From the NCBI RefSeq assembly GCF_002994615.1, contig NZ_PVNK01000263.1, positions 62,001 through 126,000 of the forward strand: 64,000 bases of DNA, given 5' to 3'. The translations under genes were made by a program, and so were the position numbers. Positions 20,289 to 37,254 of this stretch are shown in pieces. This stretch comes from Enhygromyxa salina (GTDB lineage: Bacteria; Myxococcota_A; Polyangia; Nannocystales; Nannocystaceae). The stretch's first letter is position 1; each line of letters begins with the position of its first letter. The notes under the pieces are model-generated. The model was not told where the DNA came from, did not search any database, and saw only the letters and a program-made list of their open reading frames with translations.

Positions 20289-20444
20289 ATGACCGACAAC
20301 GCGATCTTGCGGCGCTCTTACCCGTTCTGGCACGCCAAGAGGCAGGGCCCGGCTTCGATGGACGAGGCCCTGCTCGAGTCCGTGGGCCAGGAGGTCGTTG
20401 ACCGCGGCGATCCGAGCAAGGACCAGGAGACGACCACCTCATGA
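20289..20444 (+). CDS. Small ORF between hypC and hypD
   Basis: A 51-residue frame starting at ATG 20289 (MTDNAILRRSYPFWHAKRQG) and ending in a TGA that overlaps the hypD ATG by 4 bp (ATGA), the same coupling as between hypD and hypE. Codon use fits its neighbours and the reading frame fills the gap between hypC and hypD. It contains no Cys, no membrane segment and no recognised domain. It could be a small hydrogenase-accessory protein or only a leader that couples translation to hypD. Confidence 0.55.
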   Translation: MTDNAILRRSYPFWHAKRQGPASMDEALLESVGQEVVDRGDPSKDQETTTS

Positions 20445-21628
20445 AGTACGTCGACGAATTCCGTGACCCCGAAAAAGCCCAGACCTTGGTCGAGAAGATC
20501 CGCGCGTTGGTCGATCAGATCGACGCGTGCAAGTCGCGGCCGCTCTACATCATGGAGGTCTGCGGCGGCCACACCCACGCGATCTTTCGCTACGGCATCG
20601 AGAGCATGCTGCCCGAGGAGATCGAGCTGGTCCACGGGCCCGGGTGCCCGGTCTGCGTGCTGCCAATGGGCCGCGTCGACGACTGCGTGGCGATCGCCGA
20701 GACCCCTAAGGTGATCTTCACGACCTTCGGCGACGCGATGCGGGTGCCCGGGTCCAGCAAGAGCCTGCTCGAGGCCAAGGCCGGCGGCGCCGACGTGCGC
20801 ATGGTCTACTCGCCGCTCGACTCGCTTTCGCTGGCCAGGGACAACCCCGACAAGGAGGTCGTGTTCTTCGGGCTCGGGTTCGAGACGACGATGCCGAGCA
20901 CCGCGCTCACGGTCTTGCAGGCCGAGGCCGAGGGCATCGAGAACTTCTCGCTGTTTTGCAATCACATCACGATCATCCCGGCGATCAAGGCGATCCTCGA
21001 CGCGCCGGGGGTTCAGATTGACGGCTTCCTCGGGCCCGGCCACGTCAGCATGGTCATCGGCAACGCGCCCTACGACTTCGTCGCCGATCAGTACGACCGC
21101 CCGCTGGTCGTGACCGGCTTCGAGCCCCTCGACATCCTCCATGGCATCTGGATGGTGCTCGAGCAGCTCGCCAGCGGCGAGGCCCGGATCGAGAACCAGT
21201 ACTCGCGGGTCGTGCCCGACGAGGGCAACGGCCCGGCGCTCGAGGCGATCGCCAAGGTCTTCGAGCTGCGCGAGTTCTTCGAGTGGCGCGGGCTCGGCTC
21301 GATCGACCACTCGGGCGTCAAGATGCGCGAGGCCTACGCCAAGTACGACGCCGAGCGAAAATTCTCGGTCCCCGACCTCGTGATCGCCGACCCCAAGGCC
21401 TGCCAGTGCGGCGAGGTGCTCAAGGGCGTGATCAAGCCCTACGACTGCAAGCTGTTCGGCAACGACTGCACGCCCGAGACCCCGATGGGCGCCTTGATGG
21501 TCTCGTCCGAGGGCGCGTGCGCGGCCTACTCTCGCTACGGTCGGGTCGAGAAGCTCGTCCCGCTGCTCGGGCGCGGCGCGGGCACGGGCACGGGCAAGGC
21601 GCCGCAAGCGGAGGTCGAGGCCCCATGA
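20441..21628 (+). CDS. hypD: Hydrogenase maturation protein HypD
   Basis: HypD is the iron-sulfur scaffold on which the Fe(CN)2CO cofactor is assembled with HypC and HypE. The 395-residue product contains EVCGGHTH with the key Cys41, GPGCPVCVLP, GLGFETTMPSTA, FLGPGHVSMVIG and the C-terminal cysteines of the [4Fe-4S] site (CQCGEVL, CKLFGNDCTPETP, SSEGACAAYSRYG). Length is typical. Start and stop both overlap neighbours by 4 bp. Confidence 0.96.
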   Translation: MKYVDEFRDPEKAQTLVEKIRALVDQIDACKSRPLYIMEVCGGHTHAIFRYGIESMLPEEIELVHGPGCPVCVLPMGRVDDCVAIAETPKVIFTTFGDAMRVPGSSKSLLEAKAGGADVRMVYSPLDSLSLARDNPDKEVVFFGLGFETTMPSTALTVLQAEAEGIENFSLFCNHITIIPAIKAILDAPGVQIDGFLGPGHVSMVIGNAPYDFVADQYDRPLVVTGFEPLDILHGIWMVLEQLASGEARIENQYSRVVPDEGNGPALEAIAKVFELREFFEWRGLGSIDHSGVKMREAYAKYDAERKFSVPDLVIADPKACQCGEVLKGVIKPYDCKLFGNDCTPETPMGALMVSSEGACAAYSRYGRVEKLVPLLGRGAGTGTGKAPQAEVEAP

Positions 21629-22713
21629 GCGGCGAGGGCGAGGGGAAGGGCGCCAAGGGGGCCGCGCAGCGGCGCAAGCTCGGCAAGGTCGACATCCCGA
21701 CCGTGACCATGGCCCACGGCGGCGGCGGCAAGGCCATGCACGACTTCATCGACGACCTGTTCGTCGACGCCTTCTACAACGAGCCGCTCGCGCCGCTCGA
21801 GGACCAGGCCCGCTTCAGCATCGACGCGCTCGCGCGCTACGGCGATCGCCTCGCGTTCACGACCGACTCCTACGTCGTGAGCCCGCTCGAGTTCCCCGGC
21901 GGCGACATCGGCAAGCTCGCGATCTGCGGGACCGTCAACGACCTCGCCGTCGGCGGGGCCACGCCGCTGTACCTGAGCTGCGCGGTCATCGTCGAGGAGG
22001 GCGTGTCGGTCGACCTGATGCGCAAGGTCGCCCGAAGCATGGCCGCGACCGCGGTCGAGGCCGGGGTCGAGGTCGTGACCGGCGACACCAAGGTCGTCGA
22101 GCGCGGCGCCTGCGACAAGCTGTTCATCAACACCGCCGGGATCGGGGTGATCCGGGCGGGCGTCAAGCTCGGGGTCGAGCTCGCGCAGCCCGACGACCTG
22201 GTCATCGTCAACGGCGTGCTCGGTGATCACGGCGCGACGATCCTCAACGCCCGCGGCGACATGAAGCTCGACACCGAGATCTTCAGCGACTGCGCGCCGC
22301 TCCACGGCCTGATCGGTGCCCTGCTCGAGGCCGCGCCCAACACCCGCTTCATCCGCGACGCGACCCGCGGGGGCCTGGCCACGGTCCTCAACGAGATCGC
22401 CCGCGGGTCCGAGGTCGGGATCGAGATCCGCGAGGGCCAGATCCCGATCCGCGCGGTCGTGAGGGGCTTTTGCGAGCTCCTCGGCCTCGATCCGCTGTAC
22501 CTGGCCAACGAGGGCAAGATCGTCTGCGTCGTGGCCAAGGACGAGGCCGAGGCCGCGCTCGCGGCCCTGCGCGCGCACCCCTACGGCAAAGACTCGGTCG
22601 CGATCGGACACGTGACCGACGAGCGACCGGGCCGCGTCGTGATGACCACCGTGCTCGGCGGCCGCCGCATTGTCGATACTCTCGTCGGCGAGCAGCTGCC
22701 ACGTATTTGCTGA
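21625..22713 (+). CDS. hypE: Hydrogenase maturation protein HypE
   Basis: HypE dehydrates the thiocarboxamide made with HypF to a protein thiocyanate and passes cyanide to HypD. It has 362 residues: a non-conserved charged N-terminus of about 20, TMAHGGGGKAMHDFI, the AIR-synthase-like ATP-binding fold (SYVVSPLEFPGGDIGKLAI, NDLAVGGA, DTKVVERG), RDATRGGLATVLNEIA, and the conserved C-terminus ending PRIC, whose terminal Cys is the carbamoylation site. ATG overlaps the hypD stop. No hypA, hypB, protease or hydrogenase subunit follows. Confidence 0.96.
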   Translation: MSGEGEGKGAKGAAQRRKLGKVDIPTVTMAHGGGGKAMHDFIDDLFVDAFYNEPLAPLEDQARFSIDALARYGDRLAFTTDSYVVSPLEFPGGDIGKLAICGTVNDLAVGGATPLYLSCAVIVEEGVSVDLMRKVARSMAATAVEAGVEVVTGDTKVVERGACDKLFINTAGIGVIRAGVKLGVELAQPDDLVIVNGVLGDHGATILNARGDMKLDTEIFSDCAPLHGLIGALLEAAPNTRFIRDATRGGLATVLNEIARGSEVGIEIREGQIPIRAVVRGFCELLGLDPLYLANEGKIVCVVAKDEAEAALAALRAHPYGKDSVAIGHVTDERPGRVVMTTVLGGRRIVDTLVGEQLPRIC

Positions 22714-22732
22714 CCCCTCACGCCAAGAGGTC

Positions 22733-22867
22733 ATGCCCACCGAAGGCATCAACGCAGTGGAAGGGACCAAGATCCGCGTGCTCGACAAGGGCGAGGTGCT
22801 CGAGCTCGGCCACGACGGCCCGATGACCGAGCCGGCCACGGGCCGCCTTCACGCCTTCACGCCTTGA
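22733..22867 (+). CDS. Small ORF after hypE
   Basis: A 44-residue frame beginning at ATG 22733, 19 bp after hypE, preceded closely by AAGAGG. The sequence (TKIRVLDKGEVLELGHDGPM in its middle) is compact, hydrophilic and shows normal codon use; it could be the last gene of the hyp operon. No family recognised and the spacing of the ribosome binding site is short. Confidence 0.35.
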   Translation: MPTEGINAVEGTKIRVLDKGEVLELGHDGPMTEPATGRLHAFTP

Positions 22868-22936
22868 TGGCTACGGCGCTCAGCCTGTCTCCAAAAGAGC
22901 TTGTGCCGAGCCAAAGCCTCGTGCGATTCAGGCCAG

Positions 22937-23842
22937 GTGAACGACGCTGCAATTCGTGACCAATTCCGCAACATACTCATCCAACAGGTCGCGCCACAGT
23001 TCGTGGGGACCTCGCTGGAGGCACAGCGTGCCATGCTCGACGCCATGGGGGCCGAGGCCGAGATGCCTGCGGGCGTGGCGGTCGAGCGCGGCACGGTGGC
23101 CGAGGTCCCCGTCGAGTGGTTGACGCCGACCAACGAAGCGACGCGCGTGGTCCTGCACCTCCACGGCGGCGGCTTTGCGCTCGGCTCTTGCCAGTCGCAC
23201 CGCGCCCTCGCGGCGCGGATCGGGGTTGCGAGCAAGGCCCGGGTCGTGGTGCCCGACTATCGCCTCGCGCCCGAGAATCCCTTCCCCGCGGGTCTCGACG
23301 ACGTCGTCGAGGTCTACGCGGCGCTGCTCGCTGACGGCCTCCGAGCCGAGCAGATCGTGGTCTCGGGCGACTCGGCCGGAGGCAACCTCGCGCTCTCGAC
23401 CTTGCTGCGCGCGGCGGCGCGGGGCCTGCCGATGCCTCGCGCCGTCGTGCTGTTGTCGCCGTGGACCGATCTCACGCTCACGGGGGAGAGCCTCGAGACC
23501 CGCGCCGCCGTGGATCCCTGGCTGCAACCGGAGATGCTCGAACCGATGCGCGAGACCTATCTCGGCGGCGGCGACCCGGCCGATCCCTTCGCGTCGCCGC
23601 TGTGGGGCGACCTCTCGCTGTTCCCACCCACGCTCGTCCACGTCGGCGATCACGAGATCCTGCTGAGCGACTCGCAGCGCCTGGTCGAGCGAGCCGCGGC
23701 CGCGGGCGTGGACGTCGAGCTCCACGTCGGACAAGAGCTGTGGCACGTCTGGCACCTGTTTAGCCCGGGCTTGCCCGACGCCAACGATGCGCTCGCGCGG
23801 ATCGGGGCCTTCGTCGAGGCCCGGTTCACCGACGGACGCTAA
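22937..23842 (+). CDS. Alpha/beta hydrolase, hormone-sensitive lipase family
   Basis: A cytosolic carboxylesterase-type enzyme of 301 residues. The oxyanion-hole motif HLHGGGFALG is near residue 76, followed by VVPDYRLAPENPFPAGLDD, the nucleophile elbow GDSAGGN with Ser146, and the acid and base in HVGDHEILL and ELWHVWHLF. This is the standard layout of HSL-family (group IV) esterases that act on short-chain esters. GTG 22937 is chosen because residues from there are helical and protein-like; GTG/ATG codons further upstream are less likely. Not obviously linked to the hyp genes. Confidence 0.85.
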   Translation: MNDAAIRDQFRNILIQQVAPQFVGTSLEAQRAMLDAMGAEAEMPAGVAVERGTVAEVPVEWLTPTNEATRVVLHLHGGGFALGSCQSHRALAARIGVASKARVVVPDYRLAPENPFPAGLDDVVEVYAALLADGLRAEQIVVSGDSAGGNLALSTLLRAAARGLPMPRAVVLLSPWTDLTLTGESLETRAAVDPWLQPEMLEPMRETYLGGGDPADPFASPLWGDLSLFPPTLVHVGDHEILLSDSQRLVERAAAAGVDVELHVGQELWHVWHLFSPGLPDANDALARIGAFVEARFTDGR

Positions 23843-23927
23843 CGCGAGACACTCGCTCGTGCGCGAGCGCAGCAGCGCATCATCGCGCTCGCCACCGACC
23901 CTGGTCGCGCGTGCCCCCGAGATACCG

Positions 23928-24929
23928 ATGAAGCCCAAACCGAACACAGGGTCCTTCCCAAGCGCGTGGCTGCTGAGCGTCGCGCTGGTTGTCCTCGGCA
24001 GCTGCAAGGGCGACGAGACCAAGGCGGTCGACGATCCGCTCGATGATCCTTGGGTGGACGCGATCGAAGCCAGCGCTGAGGACCCGACAGCCCTGCCCGG
24101 CGCGGAGCCCAGGCCGGTCGTCGCAGCTGGCTCGCTGCCCGAAGCGCAGCCAACTGTCGGCGTGCTCGCGACCCCCTCCGTCGACGAGGCCGAACTCGCG
24201 GACGAGGCCGAACTCGCGGACGAGGCCGAACTCGCGGACGAGGCCTCGCCCGCGGCGTCCCACGCTTCTGCGGCCCCCGGCGACGCCGCGACAGCGAAGA
24301 CCACCGCGCCCGCGCAGCCGAGCGTCGAAGCGCCGGCTGGCCAGGCGCCCGCGCCCGCGCCCGAGCAAGCATCCGAGCAAGCATCCGAGCAAGCATCCGA
24401 GCCTGGCCCCGTCGTCGCGCCGACCCCAGCCCCCAGCGCAGCGCCGGCCGAGCTCGCAGCCCCGGCTCCGATCACCCACGCCGACTTTCACGGGAGCTAC
24501 CGCTTTGTCGGTGGCAGCTCGCAGCGCGACGATCTCGACGCAGCACTCGAGGCTACGGTCAACGCGCTGGCCGGCGTCATTCGAGGGCTCGCTCGCAAGC
24601 GCCTGCGGGCGACCAACCCCGTCGAGAAAACCCTCGACATCGTTGTCGCCGGAGACAAGGTCACCACGACCTTCGAGTCGGGCTTCACGGCGGGCTGTGT
24701 CGTCGACGGCGGCACGGTCAAGTCGACCGACATCGAAGGTGGGAAGCTCGCGGTCCGGCTGCGCTGGAAGAAGGGGAAGCTGGTCCAACACATGGAGGGC
24801 AAGGGCGGGGCCCGGACCATCGTCTACGTGCTCTCGGCGGACCGCAAGAAGCTCACCGTCCACCACAAGATCACCTCCAAACGCTTGCCGGTCCCGCTGA
24901 CCTATCGGCTGAGCTATTCGCGCAAGTGA
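23928..24929 (+). CDS. Lipoprotein with low-complexity linker and beta-rich C-terminal domain
   Basis: A 333-residue lipoprotein: signal peptide LLSVALVVLGSC with the lipidated Cys near residue 26, then a long Ala/Pro/Glu linker containing three exact repeats of DEAELA and three of ASEQ, and finally a domain of about 150 residues (ADFHGSYRFVGGSSQRDDLD ... KVTTTFESGFTAGC ... KITSKRLPVPLTYRLSY) that looks like a beta-barrel ligand-binding fold. Families with this C-terminus were not recognised by name. The direct DNA repeats in the linker suggest length variation among strains. Confidence 0.75.
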   Translation: MKPKPNTGSFPSAWLLSVALVVLGSCKGDETKAVDDPLDDPWVDAIEASAEDPTALPGAEPRPVVAAGSLPEAQPTVGVLATPSVDEAELADEAELADEAELADEASPAASHASAAPGDAATAKTTAPAQPSVEAPAGQAPAPAPEQASEQASEQASEPGPVVAPTPAPSAAPAELAAPAPITHADFHGSYRFVGGSSQRDDLDAALEATVNALAGVIRGLARKRLRATNPVEKTLDIVVAGDKVTTTFESGFTAGCVVDGGTVKSTDIEGGKLAVRLRWKKGKLVQHMEGKGGARTIVYVLSADRKKLTVHHKITSKRLPVPLTYRLSYSRK

Positions 24930-24968
24930 TCACTGCGAGCGCGCAGCTTCACGCCGCCTCCGTAGCCC

Positions 24969-26492
<1,524 letters not shown>

Positions 26493-26537
26493 CCTACGTT
26501 TATGTAGCCTACGGTTGTGAACTTACGCAAACGTAGG
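26493..26537. promoter_or_regulatory. Operator-like CCTACG repeats between activator and amtB
   Basis: CCTACGTTT at 26493-26501 and AAACGTAGG at 26529-26537 form a 9-bp inverted repeat. Between them are CCTACG at 26508 and CTTACG at 26522, giving three direct half-sites at 14-15 bp spacing, and a GTAGCCTAC palindrome at 26504-26512. The first half-site touches the activator's ATG. The arrangement suits cooperative binding of a dimeric activator such as the adjacent one. Confidence 0.55.
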
Positions 26538-26617
26538 CATCAAAACAGGCTAAGTGTTTGATTTTATTCGTTTTTCCCTAAGCGGGAAACGGAATGCGAC
26601 TTGCGAGGTCCTGGACC

Positions 26618-27888
26618 ATGGACCCGTCTGCTGGCGAACAGGCCCTGTTCTTCGTGAACAACCTCTGGATGATCCTCGCGACCATCTTGGTGTTTGCGAT
26701 GCACCTGGGCTTTGCGAGCCTGGAAGCTGGGCTCACCCAGGCCAAGAACACGGTCAACGTCCTGTTCAAGAACCTCTGCGTGGTCGCGATCGGGCTCTTG
26801 ACCTACGCGAGCGTAGGTTTCTCGCTGATGTACCCCGGCGCCGAATTCGCCGGCCAATTAGTGGGTTTTGCTGGATTTGGCCTCCACCCACCTGCGGACG
26901 CCGAGTCCATGTCCTACGCAAACGGAGCCTACACTTACTGGACGGATTTTCTGTTTCAGGGGATGTTCGCGGCGACGGCGGCGACCATCGTGTCGGGGGC
27001 GGTCGCCGAGCGTGTGCGGCTGGGGAGCTTCTTGGTCTTCTCGACGGTGTTCGTGGCGCTGATCTACCCGGTCGGCGGGATGTGGCTGTGGGGCGGAGGC
27101 TGGCTGGCGGCGCGGGGCTTTCACGACTTCGCCGGCTCGACCATCGTCCACGGCGTCGGTGGCTGGGGGGCGCTGGCCGGGGTGCTCGTGCTCGGTCCGC
27201 GGATCGGCAAGTACCGGACGACGCAGGTCCGCGACGAGGCCGGCGAGACCCAGCTGGTGACCAAGATGGTCCCGATGCGCGGCCACAGCATGCCGCTCGC
27301 GACGATCGGGGTGTTCTTGTTGTGGTTTGGATGGTTCGGCTTCAACGGTGGCTCGGTCCTGTCGGCCGATCCGGGCGCGATCTCGCGGGTGCTCGTGGCC
27401 ACGTGCATGGCTGGCGCTGGTGGGATCGTGACGGCGGTCGCGGCCTCGTGGTTGGTGCAGGGCAAGCCGGATCTGTCGATGTCGCTCAACGGCGCGCTCG
27501 CGGGCCTGGTCGCGGTCACGGCCGGCGCCGATCTGCTCGCGATTGGCGCGGCGCTGGGGGTCGGGCTCGCGGCCGGGATGCTGGTGGTGTTCTCGGTCAT
27601 GCTGCTCGACCGCCTCCGGCTCGACGATCCGGTCGGGGCGATCTCGGTCCACCTGGTCTGCGGGGTGTGGGGCACCCTCGCGGTCGGCGTGTTTGTGTCG
27701 GAGGTCTCCTTCGTCGAGCAGCTGATCGGCGTGGGCGCGGTGGCGGTGCTCGCGTTTCCCACGGCGATGTTGATCATGAAGGCGCTCGATCGCGGGCCGG
27801 GGATGCGCGTGAGCGCCGACGAAGAGCAGCGCGGGCTCGACATCGAAGAGCACGGGGCGCAGGCCTACGTGGGCTTCGGGGGGTTGGG

Positions 27889-27892
<4 letters not shown>
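26618..27892 (+). CDS. amtB: Ammonium transporter Amt
   Basis: Inner-membrane ammonium channel of the Amt/MEP/Rh family, 424 residues with about eleven hydrophobic helices. Landmarks are LFFVNNLWMILATILVFAMH, FLFQGMFAATAATIVSGAVAE (Phe gate region), STIVHGVGGWGALAG carrying the first pore His and SVHLVCGVWGTLAVG carrying the second. There is no long signal sequence. ATG 26618 (MDPSAGEQALFF) is preferred over ATG 26594 because it matches the family N-terminus and has GAGG upstream. It overlaps gltB by TTGA, so uptake and assimilation are translated together. No glnB/glnK is adjacent. Confidence 0.93.
26802..26817. promoter_or_regulatory. Perfect CCTACG palindrome inside amtB
   Basis: CCTACG-CGAG-CGTAGG is a perfect 16-bp palindrome made of the same half-site as the upstream operator cluster. 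A further imperfect pair (CCTACGCAAACGGAGCCTAC) is at 26912-26931. Being in coding sequence, it may be a coincidence or an auxiliary binding site. Confidence 0.3.
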
Positions 27893-33009
<5,117 letters not shown>

Positions 33010-33020
33010 GGCGCGACGCT

Positions 33021-33049
33021 ATCACTTGTCTGATAAGCAGACGAGTGAT
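33021..33049. promoter_or_regulatory. 29-bp operator palindrome for the GntR regulator
   Basis: ATCACTTGTCTG-ATAAG-CAGACGAGTGAT is an inverted repeat with 12-bp arms and one mismatch, centred in the 51-bp gap between the divergent hydrolase and regulator genes. FadR-subfamily GntR regulators usually bind such palindromes at their own divergent promoters. It can cover both start regions at once. Confidence 0.75.
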
Positions 33050-33060
33050 AATGCCGAACG

Positions 33061-33792
33061 ATGTCAGATGCATTCAGCGCCGTCCTGAGTGAGACTGCGC
33101 GTCTGCCGCTAAGCCTCGCGATCGCGCGCAAGCTTCAGCGCGCGATCGTCTCGGGCGCGCTCGAGGACGGAACGCCCCTGCCGAGCGAGAAGGAGCTCTG
33201 CGAGCGTCTGTCGGTCGGCCGGTCCACGGTCCGCGAGGCCCTTCGCATCCTCCAGGCGCAAGGGCTGGTGACCGGCGGGGACCGGGTCTCGACCCGTGGA
33301 CCGCGCGTGCATCGTGGCGGGGCGCTTCCAACCGCTGCGTCGGCGCTGAGCACCGCGGTGCTCGTGGCCGGGCTCTCGTGTGACGACCTCGCCGAGCTTC
33401 GCCTGGTGATCGAAAAAGAGGCGGTGCGGCGTGCAGCCGAGCTGCGCGACCCGGACGCGCTGGGCCGCGCCCGGGCTGCCCTCGACCTGATGTTGGACCG
33501 CCGGACGGACGCCGAGGCCTTCTTGCAGGCCGACGTCGCCTTTCATACCGCGCTCGTCGAGGCGTCCGGCAACCGAGCCTATGGGCTGGTGATGACGGTG
33601 GTGCGCGAGGCGATGGCGACCCACCTGCGCGACGCGCTGAAGGTGGCCACCTTGCTCGACGAGACCCTGCAAGGCTTGGGTCGGGAGCACGCTGGCTTGC
33701 TCGAGGCGATCGCGGCCGGCGACGCGGACCGTGCCGAGGCCCTGGTCGGCGCGCACATCTCGGCCTTTTACTGGGGCGGGGGGTCGCGATGA
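33061..33792 (+). CDS. GntR-family regulator, FadR subgroup
   Basis: A 243-residue repressor or activator. The N-terminal winged HTH reads LPSEKELCERLSVGRSTVREALRILQAQGLV (shown here in part), the classic GntR signature; residues 100-230 form the all-helical FCD ligand domain, with the metal/ligand positions in DVAFHTALVEASGN and the His in EHAGLLEAIAAGD. FCD regulators usually respond to small carboxylates such as glycolate, lactate or pyruvate, fitting the downstream GlcD-like oxidase whose ATG overlaps this gene's stop. ATG 33061 is 12 bp after the palindrome, so the protein likely regulates itself. Confidence 0.9.
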   Translation: MSDAFSAVLSETARLPLSLAIARKLQRAIVSGALEDGTPLPSEKELCERLSVGRSTVREALRILQAQGLVTGGDRVSTRGPRVHRGGALPTAASALSTAVLVAGLSCDDLAELRLVIEKEAVRRAAELRDPDALGRARAALDLMLDRRTDAEAFLQADVAFHTALVEASGNRAYGLVMTVVREAMATHLRDALKVATLLDETLQGLGREHAGLLEAIAAGDADRAEALVGAHISAFYWGGGSR

Positions 33793-35150
33793 GCTCGGTC
33801 GTCGAGCAGCTCGAGGCCGCGCTCCCTCGCAGCGAGGTCAGCACCGACGCCGACGTGGCCCAGACCTATGCCACCGACCAAGCCGGATTTTGCCGCGCGG
33901 GTCGAGCAGCCGCGGTCGTCCGCGCTCGATCGGTGGACAGCGTGCAGGCGGTCATGCGGATCGCCTCGGCCACGGGGACGCCCGTGGTGCCCCGCGGCGC
34001 TGGCACCGGGCTCAGCGGAGGGGCCAACGCGGTCGACGGCTGCATCGTCTTGTGCCTCGAGAAGATGGACCGGATCCTCGAGCTCGACCCCTCGACGAGG
34101 CTGGCGCGGGTCGAGCCGGGGGTTCTCAACGGGAGCTTGGATCGTGCAGCTCGAGCGCACGGCCTGATGTACGCGCCCGATCCCGCCAGCCGAAACATCT
34201 CGACGATCGGGGGCAACGTCGCGACCAACGCCGGCGGTGCGTGCTGCTTGAAGTACGGGGTCACGCGGGACCACATCGCGCGGCTGGTGGCCGTGCTCGC
34301 CGACGGCTCGTTGATTCGAACCGGGGCAGACACGGTCAAGAACGTCGCCGGCCTCGACCTGACCTCGCTGCTGGTCGGCTCCGAAGGGACGCTGGCGGTG
34401 GTCGTCGAGGTCGGCGCGCGGCTGATGCCCGCTCGGCCCGCGTGCGGCACCATGGTCGCCCAATTTGCGGACCTGGCCTCGGCCGGGCGGGCGATCGTCG
34501 AGCTCGCGGGGCCGCGCAACCTGTCCAAGCTCGAGATCATGGACCGCACGACCGTGCGCGCCGTCGAGGCGATCGCGAACATGGACCTCGACACGAGCGC
34601 CGCCGCGCTGCTGCTCGCGCAGGTCGACACCGTCGATGCCCCGGCGATCATGGCCGCGACTGAGGCGACCTGCGAAGCGCTCGGCGCCACCTTCGTGGCC
34701 ACGACGCTCGACGAGCGCGAGGGCGAGCTGTTCATGCGGGCGCGGGCGATGGCTCTGCCGGCGCTCGAGAAGCAAGGCCACTGCCTGCTGGACGATGTCG
34801 CCGTGACCATCCCCCGCGTGCCCGATCTGCTCGAGCTGTGCGCCGCGGTTGCCGAGCGCCACCAGGTCACGGTCGGCACCTTCGGCCACGCCGGGGACGG
34901 CAACTTGCACCCGACCCTCGTCTACGACGCGCGCGAACCTGGCCAGGAGGCCGCTGCCCTCGCGGCCTTCGACGACATTGTCGCGGGCACCTTGAAGCTG
35001 GGAGGCTCGGTCACCGGTGAGCACGGCGTCGGCATGCTCAAGCGGCCACACCTCGCGCGGATGCTCGGCGAGCGCGAGCTTGGTCTGATGCGCGGTATCA
35101 AGGGGGTGTTCGATCCGGGCGGTATCCTCAATCCGGGCAAAGCCTACTAA
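33789..35150 (+). CDS. glcD: FAD-linked 2-hydroxyacid oxidase (GlcD-like)
   Basis: A 453-residue flavoprotein of the GlcD/D-lactate dehydrogenase type. The FAD-binding PCMH domain shows PVVPRGAGTGLSGGANAVDG, NISTIGGNVATNAGGACCLKYG and GSEGTLAVVVEVGARL; the C-terminal cap includes GTFGHAGDGNLHPTLVYD and the family ending GEHGVGMLKR...FDPGGILNPGK. It probably oxidises glycolate, D-lactate or D-2-hydroxyglutarate; no glcE or glcF subunits are adjacent, so it may work alone. Coupled to the GntR gene by ATGA. The 160 bp after it hold no gene. Confidence 0.9.
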   Translation: MSSVVEQLEAALPRSEVSTDADVAQTYATDQAGFCRAGRAAAVVRARSVDSVQAVMRIASATGTPVVPRGAGTGLSGGANAVDGCIVLCLEKMDRILELDPSTRLARVEPGVLNGSLDRAARAHGLMYAPDPASRNISTIGGNVATNAGGACCLKYGVTRDHIARLVAVLADGSLIRTGADTVKNVAGLDLTSLLVGSEGTLAVVVEVGARLMPARPACGTMVAQFADLASAGRAIVELAGPRNLSKLEIMDRTTVRAVEAIANMDLDTSAAALLLAQVDTVDAPAIMAATEATCEALGATFVATTLDEREGELFMRARAMALPALEKQGHCLLDDVAVTIPRVPDLLELCAAVAERHQVTVGTFGHAGDGNLHPTLVYDAREPGQEAAALAAFDDIVAGTLKLGGSVTGEHGVGMLKRPHLARMLGERELGLMRGIKGVFDPGGILNPGKAY

Positions 35151-35308
35151 TTAGTACTCACTTGGGCCCGAACATTGTTTGTTGAGGTCGAGTCCCCTCG
35201 ATTGCTTCGCGACGCTCGGTTCCGGCCGCGAGGTTGGGGTTGACCCCATCGTCGGGACCGTCGTACGCCCATTCTCCCGACAACACCCGACCCATCGAGG
35301 AACGACCA

Positions 35309-37114
<1,806 letters not shown>

Positions 37115-37254
37115 CGGCGTCCGACGACAGGCGCGGACTGGCCGTGGCCGGTCCGCGCCTTGCTGGCTGGCTGGCGGGTTGGCTGGCGCCGCGCGAGCAC
37201 GGGCGTGGGCACGCGCTGGACCGGCGGCGTCAGGCCCTCTTTCGAGAGGGCTGC

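Noticed and set aside
26591-26604. Sigma54 promoter (GG-N10-GC) before amtB
   Set aside because: GG and GC have the right spacing, but transcription would begin at or after the chosen ATG 26618 and the flanking consensus is weak.
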